A stretch of 5,756 bases of DNA from assembly GCA_017990155.1 (NCBI GenBank), contig JAGNOM010000203.1, positions 1-5,756 of the forward strand. Reading direction: 5' to 3'. The DNA comes from Propionivibrio sp. (GTDB lineage: Bacteria > Pseudomonadota > Gammaproteobacteria > Burkholderiales > Rhodocyclaceae). Below are positions 1-4,913 of this stretch, piece by piece. Within the stretch, counting starts at the first letter, position 1, and every line of letters starts with the position of its first letter. A program made the translations under genes and the position numbers. The notes under the pieces are model-generated. The model saw nothing but the letters and a program-made list of their open reading frames with translations, had not been told where the DNA came from and did no database searches.

Positions 1-2
1 CC

Positions 3-290
3 GGGCCGGCGCAGCTGCGCACGCCGAACGGGCCGGGAACGCTGCCGCTGGCGGCGCGCTCGTCGCGCATCGTCAAGGGCCATCCGGAGGGCTTCCCGGA
101 AGCGTTTGCCAATCTCTACTCCGACGCCGCCGAAGCCATCGCCGCGCGCCGTGCCGGTAGCGCGCCCGATCCGCTGGCGCTGCATTTCCCGAATGCGCAC
201 GACGGCTTGCTTGGCGTTCGCTTTGCCGCTGCCGTGGTGCAATCCGGTGCCGCCAACGGCGCCTGGGTCAGGGTCGAAACAATGGCATAG
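3..290 (+). CDS. Gfo/Idh/MocA-family oxidoreductase, C-terminal part (5' end outside window)
   Basis: The reading frame is open from the window edge and ends at TAG 288-290, giving 95 residues of a protein whose N-terminus lies upstream. The block GHPEGFPEAFANLYSD, followed by a loop and then DGLLGVRFAAAVVQSG and GAWVRV, matches the end of Gfo/Idh/MocA-type NAD(P)-dependent sugar or inositol dehydrogenases. In that family an HPEGY-EAFANIY helix precedes the closing G-RFI-AVV-S helix. The Rossmann NAD-binding domain and the catalytic Lys-Pro motif would be encoded outside the window, so neither substrate nor cofactor can be judged. Codon use is GC-rich, as in the neighbours. The next gene lies about 200 bases downstream behind its own possible promoter, so the two are probably not tightly co-transcribed. 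The family call is fairly sure; the function is open. Confidence 0.72.
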   Translation, partial: GPAQLRTPNGPGTLPLAARSSRIVKGHPEGFPEAFANLYSDAAEAIAARRAGSAPDPLALHFPNAHDGLLGVRFAAAVVQSGAANGAWVRVETMA

Positions 291-314
291 CAAGGCCGGC
301 TTCCACGCAGCTCT

Positions 315-343
315 TTGTCATGAAGATATGGCTTAAGTAATAG
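315..343 (+). promoter_or_regulatory. Possible sigma-70 promoter for the receiver/GGDEF gene
   Basis: TTGTCA (315-320, five of six consensus bases) is followed after 17 bases by TAATAG (338-343, three of six). It lies in the AT-richer part of the 205-base stretch between the oxidoreductase and the signalling gene, and would give a leader of roughly 145 bases. The rest of that stretch holds a 12-base palindrome, CCTGGTGCCAGG (457-468), and no ORF I can support. The weak -10 makes this tentative. Confidence 0.3.
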
Positions 344-480
344 TCACACAAGGGTAAATCGCTGTAAAAGGAACGCCGTTCGATCTACTCAGGTGCGTGG
401 TTCTGAATTAGAGTGTCGGGTGTTCTTTTTTCAGCTGTCCCTGGCGAACGAATTTCCCTGGTGCCAGGCTTGGCGTGCGT

Positions 481-486
481 GAGGTG
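481..486 (+). promoter_or_regulatory. Ribosome binding site deciding the start at 496
   Basis: GAGGTG lies 9 bases before the ATG at 496. This favours that start over the in-frame GTG at 475, which has no purine-rich element at a suitable distance, and over the ATG at 505, for which it would be too far away. Confidence 0.55.
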
Positions 487-495
487 CTCGAAAAA

Positions 496-1713
496 ATGGA
501 GAAGATGGAGAAGGTCCGCCGGATTCTGGTGCTCGACGGCTCGCGCGTGGTGCGCGCGACCTTGAGCAAGCATCTGAAGGAAGATTTTGAAGTCATCGAA
601 GAATCGAGCGGCGAGTCTGCCTGGCAGACCTTGATGCTTGATGCGGGCATCTCGGCCGTGATTTCCGGTATCCATCCCTTGAAGCTCGATGCGCACGACC
701 TGCTCGCGCGCTTGCGTGCCAGCTCGATTCGGCGGCTTCAAAACATCCCCTTCATCCTCATCGTCTCCGACCTCGACAACAAGGTCGAGCGCGACGCCGA
801 CCGGGCCAGCGGCGTCGCCGGGTTCATCACCAAGACGATGAACCGATCGGCGATGCTCGCGGCGCTGAATGGCTTTATTCATCCGCACGGAGAAAAGCGG
901 ACGGTGCGTGACGGAAAACTTGCGCTGGTCGAAACCGCTCCGTGCTCGAAGACGGACCCGTCCGCACTCGGTGTGGCGCCGGATCTGGTGATCGAGCCGG
1001 CGGCCGCCGAAACTGCGAACCAACCGCAGTCGCGCGATCGTTTCAACTCGGTGCTGTCGAAACTGGTGCTCGCCGATCCGCTGGGCCAAGCCGTCTGCAT
1101 CCTCGTCTTTCGCATCGATAACCGCGCGGCGCTGATCGAGCGGTTTGGCGAAGATGTCGCGGCGCTGATCGGCGCCCGCTTTGCCAAACTGCTGATGTCG
1201 AAGGTCGGACCGCACGATCAGGTTGGCCACTGCGTTGGCGATCGCCTGGCCATCGTTTCGCACGACGTCGATCTCAAGCAGGGCGAGCGTTTTGGCAAGC
1301 AGGTCTGCCGGAGCCTGGTCTCGGGCCAGATCACGATTCGTGGTCAGAAGGTGAAGTTGACCGCCAGCGTCGGCGTGGCGAGTACCTCGGACGACAAGGT
1401 GTCGCGTGGCAACGAACTGTATACGCTCGCCGATCAACGCCTGAATCAGGCGCTCGTTTGCGGCGGCAATACGGTCGCCATCGAGTACAAGGCGGCGTGC
1501 CCTTTGCACTGTCGTGACCGGAACACGGCGAAACTGATCGAAGCGCTGGTGACACCGCAGGAAGCCGCGATCCGCGTCAATCTCGGGACCATCGGCCTCA
1601 AGATTCTGCCCATCCTGCGCGCGATGAACCAGGAAATGTCGCTCGGGCTGTCGCTGACCGAAATCGAGCAGCAGCTGGAGAAACGTGCCGAGCGCGAGCG
1701 CGCCACGGTCTGA
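496..1713 (+). CDS. Degenerate receiver + degenerate GGDEF domain protein (probable non-catalytic signalling protein)
   Basis: A 405-residue soluble protein with no signal peptide or membrane segment. Residues 8-130 have the response-regulator receiver pattern: ILVLDGSR for the first strand, LIVSD with the switch Ser91, and GFITKTM with the conserved Lys113. The phosphoacceptor position in AVISGIHP is Gly58, not Asp, and the usual acidic pair is D14-G15. A linker (about 131-180) leads to a GGDEF-like domain (about 185-335), recognisable from CILVFRIDN, ASVGVA and the LYTLADQRLNQAL helix. There the signature is VGDRL (247-251), the metal-binding Asp of the DxD pair is Arg206, and the substrate Asn position is Ile214. 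Phosphotransfer and diguanylate cyclase activity are therefore both unlikely; binding c-di-GMP or a protein partner is an inference. The charged tail (345-405) is not a domain I recognise. The start is set by GAGGTG at 481-486; a GTG at 475 would add 7 residues. It converges on the DUF1289 genes with a 37-base gap. Confidence 0.8.
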   Translation: MEKMEKVRRILVLDGSRVVRATLSKHLKEDFEVIEESSGESAWQTLMLDAGISAVISGIHPLKLDAHDLLARLRASSIRRLQNIPFILIVSDLDNKVERDADRASGVAGFITKTMNRSAMLAALNGFIHPHGEKRTVRDGKLALVETAPCSKTDPSALGVAPDLVIEPAAAETANQPQSRDRFNSVLSKLVLADPLGQAVCILVFRIDNRAALIERFGEDVAALIGARFAKLLMSKVGPHDQVGHCVGDRLAIVSHDVDLKQGERFGKQVCRSLVSGQITIRGQKVKLTASVGVASTSDDKVSRGNELYTLADQRLNQALVCGGNTVAIEYKAACPLHCRDRNTAKLIEALVTPQEAAIRVNLGTIGLKILPILRAMNQEMSLGLSLTEIEQQLEKRAERERATV

Positions 1714-1750
1714 CCGCGCTTCGCTTGCCGCCGTAATACCGCTCCGGTGA

Positions 1751-1945
1751 TCAGCGTTCGAGCGGCGAGTCGGGATCGGGCGGACTGTCCGATGTCAAAG
1801 GCGGTAGCGCGAGATGGACTTCTTCGGCCACGATCCCCTGGTTGCTGACCGGCCACGGCGGACGGCCACAACCGATGCAATAGCCCGTATCCGGATCGTT
1901 CATGCAGATTCCGACGCAGGGATAGTCGGCTTCGAGGTAGGTCAT
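1751..1945 (-). CDS. DUF1289 family small four-cysteine protein (second of tandem pair)
   Basis: A 64-residue protein starting MTYLEADYPCVGICMNDP, with the DUF1289 signature C10-x3-C14 then C23-x2-C26 (GYCIGCGR). The four cysteines suggest a bound metal or Fe-S cluster; the family's biochemical role is not established. After GCGR it departs from the usual family ending. It lacks the E-I-x-x-W helix seen in its upstream neighbour and instead has PPWPVSNQG and a Pro/Asp/Ser-rich tail. The ATG (1945-1943) overlaps the TGA of the preceding gene in an ATGA arrangement, with GGAG 10 bases before it inside that gene, so translation is probably coupled. A longer in-frame version, adding 28 Arg-rich residues, would bury the upstream gene's end and is unlikely. 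This is the last gene of the minus-strand unit. I see no intrinsic terminator in the 37 bases before the converging gene. Confidence 0.72.
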   Translation of the reverse strand: MTYLEADYPCVGICMNDPDTGYCIGCGRPPWPVSNQGIVAEEVHLALPPLTSDSPPDPDSPLER

Positions 1946-2142
1946 GGCGCGGACGCTCCAAACTCTTCGCGCCGGCGAGCGGCTGAGGCGACGATCACGC
2001 GCTTCTCCGCGTTCGATACGCGGCTCCACGCCGCAATTTCATCGAGCGAGCGATAGCATCCACGGCAGAAACGCTCGTCCCGGTCGAGCTGGCAGAGGTT
2101 GATGCACGGCGAGGGTACGTAATCCTGAGTGTTCTGGAACAT
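1942..2142 (-). CDS. DUF1289 family small four-cysteine protein (first of tandem pair)
   Basis: A 66-residue protein with the complete DUF1289 layout: SPCINLCQLD (C13, C17), FCRGCYRSLDEIAAW (C26, C29, then the conserved E-I-x-x-W), and a basic C-terminal helix (NAEKRVIVASAARRREEF). The cysteine spacing C-x3-C...C-x2-C suggests metal or Fe-S binding, but function is unknown. It follows the hydratase stop by 45 bases on the same strand and overlaps the next DUF1289 gene by 4 bases, so the three are probably one operon. The ATG has no clear Shine-Dalgarno sequence. The frame stays open for 15 codons upstream, back to the hydratase stop, with only rare-type starts such as CTG, so a slightly longer N-terminus cannot be excluded. 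Confidence 0.8.
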   Translation of the reverse strand: MFQNTQDYVPSPCINLCQLDRDERFCRGCYRSLDEIAAWSRVSNAEKRVIVASAARRREEFGASAP

Positions 2143-2187
2143 GAACGCGTCGCGAAGAATCCGTTGAATATGCTGGTCTGACAGCCG

Positions 2188-2982
2188 TCAGACGATCCAG
2201 TTCGGTTTGCGTTTTTCGAGGAAGGCAGCCAGCCCTTCACGCCCCTCCGGGGTGGTGCGAACGATCGCCGTCCGTTGCGTCGTTTCTTCGATCGTCGCGT
2301 CGTCGATCGGCTGTCCGGCGATGGTTCGCAGCAAGGCCTTGCACTCGGCCTGCGCGTTCGGACCGTTCTTGAGCAGGCTGTCGATGATCTCGCCGATCGC
2401 ATCGTCAAGCTCTTCCTCACCGGGGACGATCTCGTGGACGAGGCCGATACGATAGGCTTCGGCGGCCGAAAAGCGTTCGGCGGTGAGCAGGTAGCGCCGG
2501 CACTGGCGCTCGCCGATCGCCGCCATCAGGTAGGGGCTGACCACCGCCGGCAGGATGCCGAGCTTGACTTCGGTCAGCGCGAATTGCGCGTCGTAGGTCG
2601 CCAGTGCGATATCACAGGCCGCAATCAGGCCGACGCCGCCGCCAAAAGCCGGACCATGCACGCGCGCGATCGTCGGTTTCGACAGCTCGTTGAGTGTTCG
2701 CATCAGCAGAGCGAAGGCTTGCGCATCGTGCAGGTTGTCGTGTGCGTCGTTGGTGATCGCCCGCTTCATCCAGTTGAGGTCGGCGCCGGCGCAGAAGCTC
2801 TTTCCTGCCGACGACAGTACGACCACGCGCACCCGCGGATCGGCATCGAGAGAGAGGAGGGCGTGCGTCAACTCGTCGATCAGCAACTGATCGAAGGCAT
2901 TGTGCCGCTCCTCCTTGTTCAGCGTCACGATGCCGATCGAATCGTCGACCTCGGTCAGTAGCGATTGGTACGATTGGTACAT
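2188..2982 (-). CDS. Enoyl-CoA hydratase/isomerase family protein, methylglutaconyl-CoA hydratase (LiuC)-like
   Basis: A 264-residue crotonase-fold protein of normal family length. The oxyanion-hole segments are visible: KSFCAGADLNWMK (61-73) and HGPAFGGGVGLIAACD (109-124). Glu138 in LTEVKLGILP matches the second catalytic Glu of rat enoyl-CoA hydratase (Glu164). The position of the first (Glu144) is Gly118, a substitution I recall as usual in the LiuC-like branch. The FCAGADLNWMK block, the AVVSPYLMAAIGER stretch (146-159) and RRYLLTAERF (162-171) resemble methylglutaconyl-CoA hydratases of leucine/isovalerate breakdown. No other liu gene is visible, so the substrate is inferred and another short-chain enoyl-CoA is possible. 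The start is supported by GGAG 8 bases upstream (GGAGACC, read on the minus strand). A longer open frame extends upstream through the divergent gene but is only its shadow. Two DUF1289 genes follow on the same strand. The N-terminus carries a perfect 9-base tandem duplication (YQS-YQS). Confidence 0.88.
   Translation of the reverse strand: MYQSYQSLLTEVDDSIGIVTLNKEERHNAFDQLLIDELTHALLSLDADPRVRVVVLSSAGKSFCAGADLNWMKRAITNDAHDNLHDAQAFALLMRTLNELSKPTIARVHGPAFGGGVGLIAACDIALATYDAQFALTEVKLGILPAVVSPYLMAAIGERQCRRYLLTAERFSAAEAYRIGLVHEIVPGEEELDDAIGEIIDSLLKNGPNAQAECKALLRTIAGQPIDDATIEETTQRTAIVRTTPEGREGLAAFLEKRKPNWIV
2962..2979 (-). repeat. Perfect 9-base tandem duplication in the hydratase N-terminus
   Basis: CGATTGGTA occurs twice head to tail (2962-2970 and 2971-2979). 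It lies in frame and encodes the repeated tripeptide in MYQSYQS at the start of the hydratase. A recent slippage event is a simple explanation. Confidence 0.85.
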
Positions 2983-3031
2983 GCGACGGTCTCCGCCGGG
3001 TTGTTCGTTGTCTGGATGGGGCCGTGAAGAT

Positions 3032-3045
3032 GCCCACTGGTGGGC
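3032..3045. promoter_or_regulatory. 14-base perfect palindrome, possible operator, upstream of the hydratase gene
   Basis: GCCCAC-TG-GTGGGC has 6-base perfect arms and lies in the 180-base region between the divergent hydratase and phosphodiesterase genes. It sits 4 bases beyond a possible minus-strand -10 element (3050-3055), where transcription would begin, a typical place for a repressor site. Its sequence is unrelated to the TetR-type repeats elsewhere in the window, and no second copy is seen here. Confidence 0.45.
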
Positions 3046-3049
3046 GAAG

Positions 3050-3075
3050 TTTATAGTTTCCAGCGCATTTATCAA
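3050..3075 (-). promoter_or_regulatory. Possible promoter for the hydratase-DUF1289 unit
   Basis: On the minus strand, TTGATA (3075-3070, five of six) and TATAAA (3055-3050, five of six) occur in the only AT-rich part of the divergent region. The spacing is only 14 bases, shorter than the usual 16-18, so the pairing is uncertain; the -10 element alone may be real. The start point would fall on the palindrome at 3032-3045. Confidence 0.3.
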
Positions 3076-3151
3076 TGAAAGGCCGTCGCGCCAAACACTC
3101 CACCGCGTTTGCGCTACCCTTTGTGGCCTCGACGGAAGAGAGAAACGAATC

Positions 3152-3157
3152 AGGTGA
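3152..3157 (+). promoter_or_regulatory. Ribosome binding site deciding the phosphodiesterase start
   Basis: AGGTGA lies 5 bases before the GTG at 3163 and is a six-base match to the anti-Shine-Dalgarno complement. It overlaps the alternative GTG at 3154, which has only the weaker GGAAGAGAG purine run at 3134-3142 upstream. This is why 3163 is preferred. Confidence 0.5.
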
Positions 3158-3162
3158 CCCAA

Positions 3163-4356
3163 GTGAGCGATGAAACTGCACCCGGAACCGCCCATGTGCA
3201 AGCCGACTATGCTGGCGGCGGCATCTTCAACCTGATGCAGAGCATTGCCGAGGCGTGTGGCGCGCCGGCGACCGGTTTTGAGCAATGCACGAGCTTGCCG
3301 ACGAAGACGCTGGACGAGACGCGCCACGTCGTTCTCATCGTCGTCGACGGGCTCGGTCTGCCGCTGTTGGCGCGGTTGCCGGAGTCGTCGGGGCTGCGCC
3401 GGCACCTGATCGGCTCGCTCAGTTCGGTTTTCCCCTCGACGACTGCGAGTGCGATTACCACCTTCATGACCGGCTTGGCACCGTCGCAACACGGTTTGAC
3501 CGGATGGCATGTGCGGCTCGAGGAAATCGGGCAGACGCTGGCGATCCTGCCGATGACGGTGCGCGCGCCGGGCGAAGCGCTGGCGGCTCCGGTCGAGGAG
3601 TTGCCGCCGCGACTGTTCCCGTATCCCACGCTCTTCCAGCGGATGACACGCGAAAGCTGGGTCATCGCGCCGCAACGAATCGCCGGCTCGCCGTTCAACG
3701 CGTGGCACGCGCGCGGCGCCTCGACGCGCGCCTATGCGACGCTGCCGGAGTTGTTCGGGCATCTTTCCGATCTGCTCACAGACGCCGTCGCACCACGATA
3801 CATCTATGTCTACCATCCCGATCTCGATGCAGCGTCGCATCGGTTTGGCTGCGAAAGCGAACAAGCGTTCGAGGCGCTTCGGGCGTTCGACACGGCTTTT
3901 GAGAGTTTCCTCGCGACCAGCCGAGGCGCCGATACCAGCCTGATCGTGACCGCCGACCATGGCTTTATCGACTCGCCGCGCGAGCACGTGGTGTGCCTGG
4001 ATGATCATCCACAACTCGCGGCATGGCTCACGCAACCGCTGAGCGGCGAGCGCCGGGTCGCGTATTGCCATGTGGCCACAGCGCATCGATCCGAGTTTGC
4101 CGCCTACGTCCGCCAGCATCTTGCACATTGCACGGAACCGCACGCCAGCACGGAACTGATGGCCGCCGGTTGCTTCGGTCCGCCGCCGTATCATCCGCAA
4201 TTGGCTGCGCGTGTCGGTGACTTCACGCTGGAGATGAAGGCCGACTGGACGATCACCGACTGGCTGCCTGGCGAGAAACGCTACGAACTGATCGGTGTCC
4301 ACGGCGGTAGCAGCCGCGAGGAAATGCGCGTCCCGCTCGTCGCGATCCGTTTGTAA
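3163..4356 (+). CDS. Alkaline phosphatase superfamily protein (type I phosphodiesterase/nucleotide pyrophosphatase-like)
   Basis: A 397-residue protein with the two-metal catalytic set of the nucleotide pyrophosphatase/phosphodiesterase branch of the alkaline phosphatase superfamily. Visible are Asp62 in VVLIVVDGLG, Thr94 (or the adjacent Thr93) as nucleophile in VFPSTTASAITTFMTG (89-104), Asp222 and His226 in YHPDLDAASHRFG, Asp265-His266 in IVTADHG, and His380 in GVHGG. The D-x3-H spacing and the late His match known family members. No signal peptide or membrane segment is apparent, so it is probably cytoplasmic, unlike many exported relatives. The family hydrolyses phosphate mono- or diesters; the natural substrate cannot be read from the sequence. 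GTG at 3163 gives MSDETAPG and is preferred for its AGGTGA site; GTG 3154 (3 residues longer) or TTG 3109 (18 longer) are alternatives. It is divergent from the hydratase and 71 bases before yajD. Confidence 0.83.
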   Translation: MSDETAPGTAHVQADYAGGGIFNLMQSIAEACGAPATGFEQCTSLPTKTLDETRHVVLIVVDGLGLPLLARLPESSGLRRHLIGSLSSVFPSTTASAITTFMTGLAPSQHGLTGWHVRLEEIGQTLAILPMTVRAPGEALAAPVEELPPRLFPYPTLFQRMTRESWVIAPQRIAGSPFNAWHARGASTRAYATLPELFGHLSDLLTDAVAPRYIYVYHPDLDAASHRFGCESEQAFEALRAFDTAFESFLATSRGADTSLIVTADHGFIDSPREHVVCLDDHPQLAAWLTQPLSGERRVAYCHVATAHRSEFAAYVRQHLAHCTEPHASTELMAAGCFGPPPYHPQLAARVGDFTLEMKADWTITDWLPGEKRYELIGVHGGSSREEMRVPLVAIRL

Positions 4357-4381
4357 GCGGCGGCGACTGCTGACGTACAAT
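4351..4381 (+). promoter_or_regulatory. Possible sigma-70 promoter for yajD
   Basis: TACAAT (4376-4381, five of six) lies 46 bases before the yajD start. TTGTAA (4351-4356, four of six) overlaps the last two codons of the preceding gene and could act as -35, but the 19-base spacer is long. yajD may therefore be transcribed on its own as well as by readthrough. Confidence 0.4.
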
Positions 4382-4427
4382 CGCCGCGAAACCCACCCAC
4401 CCGATTGAACACTGAAAGGAGAATGCC

Positions 4428-4811
4428 GTGGCTGCCGATGACGCGAAGCGCGCACATACTGACCGGATGATTGCCGAAACGCTGCGCAATCGCCAGACGC
4501 GCGAACAGGGTTACCGCGAACAGGCGCTGAAGATCTATCCGTGGATCTGCGGCCGTTGCACGCGTGAATTCACGCGTGAGAACCTGCAGCAGCTGACCGT
4601 GCACCATCGTGATCACAACCACGACAACAATCCGAAGGACGGCAGCAACTGGGAGCTGCTCTGCCTGTACTGCCACGACAACGAGCATTCGCGCGAACTG
4701 GAAGCCGATGCGGCGCGTCAGGCCGGGCACGGTGGTGCCGGAAAGAACACCACCGCCCACGCGACCGCGCAGCCGTTCGCCAATCTGAAAGACCTTCTCA
4801 AGCGAAGTTAG
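4428..4811 (+). CDS. yajD: YajD family HNH nuclease
   Basis: A 127-residue HNH endonuclease-fold protein closely resembling E. coli YajD (about 115 residues). Shared blocks include GYREQALKIYPWICGRC (28-44), LTVHHRDHNHDNNP (56-69), GSNWELLCLYCHDNEHS (72-88), and a C-terminal PFANLKDLL where E. coli has PFADLKAMM. C41-x2-C44 and C79-x2-C82 form the structural zinc site expected for this type. His59/His60, Asn74 and His83 or His87 supply the H-N-H catalytic set. The region between the HNH domain and the C-terminal motif (90-114) is Ala/His-rich and variable. The cellular role of YajD is poorly known; DNA cleavage is inferred from the fold. The GTG start is well supported by AAGGAG (4416-4421) with a 6-base spacer. 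It lies between the phosphodiesterase and the tetR gene with 71- and 102-base gaps. Confidence 0.93.
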   Translation: MAADDAKRAHTDRMIAETLRNRQTREQGYREQALKIYPWICGRCTREFTRENLQQLTVHHRDHNHDNNPKDGSNWELLCLYCHDNEHSRELEADAARQAGHGGAGKNTTAHATAQPFANLKDLLKRS

Positions 4812-4826
4812 CGCCAACACTCGCTG

Positions 4827-4850
4827 ATCGGCTCTATCGGTAGAGCCGAT
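4827..4850. repeat. Perfect inverted repeat (10-base arms, 4-base loop) between yajD and tetR
   Basis: ATCGGCTCTA (4827-4836), a TCGG loop, then TAGAGCCGAT (4841-4850). It begins 15 bases after the yajD stop and ends 5 bases before the -35 of the tetR promoter. It could fold as a terminator stem for yajD, but no T-tract follows on either strand, so it is not a canonical intrinsic terminator. A protein-binding site upstream of the tetR promoter is the alternative. Confidence 0.6.
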
Positions 4851-4855
4851 AGAAA

Positions 4856-4884
4856 TTGACACTGCTGCAAGTAGGGTCTAGATT
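4856..4884 (+). promoter_or_regulatory. Strong sigma-70 promoter of tetR
   Basis: A perfect TTGACA (4856-4861), a 17-base spacer and TAGATT (4879-4884, four of six). The start point would be near 4891, leaving a leader of only about 23 bases before the ATG. The -10 overlaps the left arm of the operator-like repeat at 4883-4908. Confidence 0.75.
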
Positions 4885-4908
4885 CTGCCGACTGACCAGT
4901 CGGCAGAA
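4883..4908. promoter_or_regulatory. TetR-type operator (O1), perfect 11-base inverted repeat
   Basis: TTCTGCCGACT (4883-4893), spacer GACC, then AGTCGGCAGAA (4898-4908): perfect arms on a TetR-sized site. It covers the end of the -10, the expected start point and nearly the whole leader of the tetR gene, as expected for autorepression. The inner GACTGACCAGTC is of a kind often seen in TetR-family operators. A second site with the same core lies after tetR at 5573-5588. Confidence 0.8.
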
Positions 4909-4913
4909 CGATA

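Noticed and set aside
371..381. Small palindrome GAACG-C-CGTTC upstream of the signalling gene
   Set aside because: The arms are too short and it has no partner copy; no evidence of an operator or terminator.
438..461. Direct repeat TCCCTGG (438-444 and 455-461) and CCTGGTGCCAGG palindrome in the leader of the signalling gene
   Set aside because: Short matches of this size are expected by chance and align with no promoter element; noted without a functional claim.
385..1509. A 374-residue minus-strand open frame antisense to the signalling gene
   Set aside because: It is Arg/His/Asp-rich, has no domain pattern and no ribosome binding site, and lies entirely over a well-supported coding gene; it is a shadow of GC-rich codon use.
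2275..2961. A 228-residue plus-strand frame opposite the hydratase
   Set aside because: It is antisense to a clear crotonase-family gene, with no recognisable motif or initiation signal.
4235..4264. GCCGACTGG and ACCGACTGG half-sites inside the phosphodiesterase gene, resembling the TetR half-site
   Set aside because: They lack the inverted partner at 4-base spacing and lie in coding sequence.
2983..4455. N-terminal extension making the hydratase frame a 755-residue protein
   Set aside because: The added 490 residues are low-complexity Arg-rich sequence antisense to the phosphodiesterase, and the ATG at 2982 has a good ribosome binding site.
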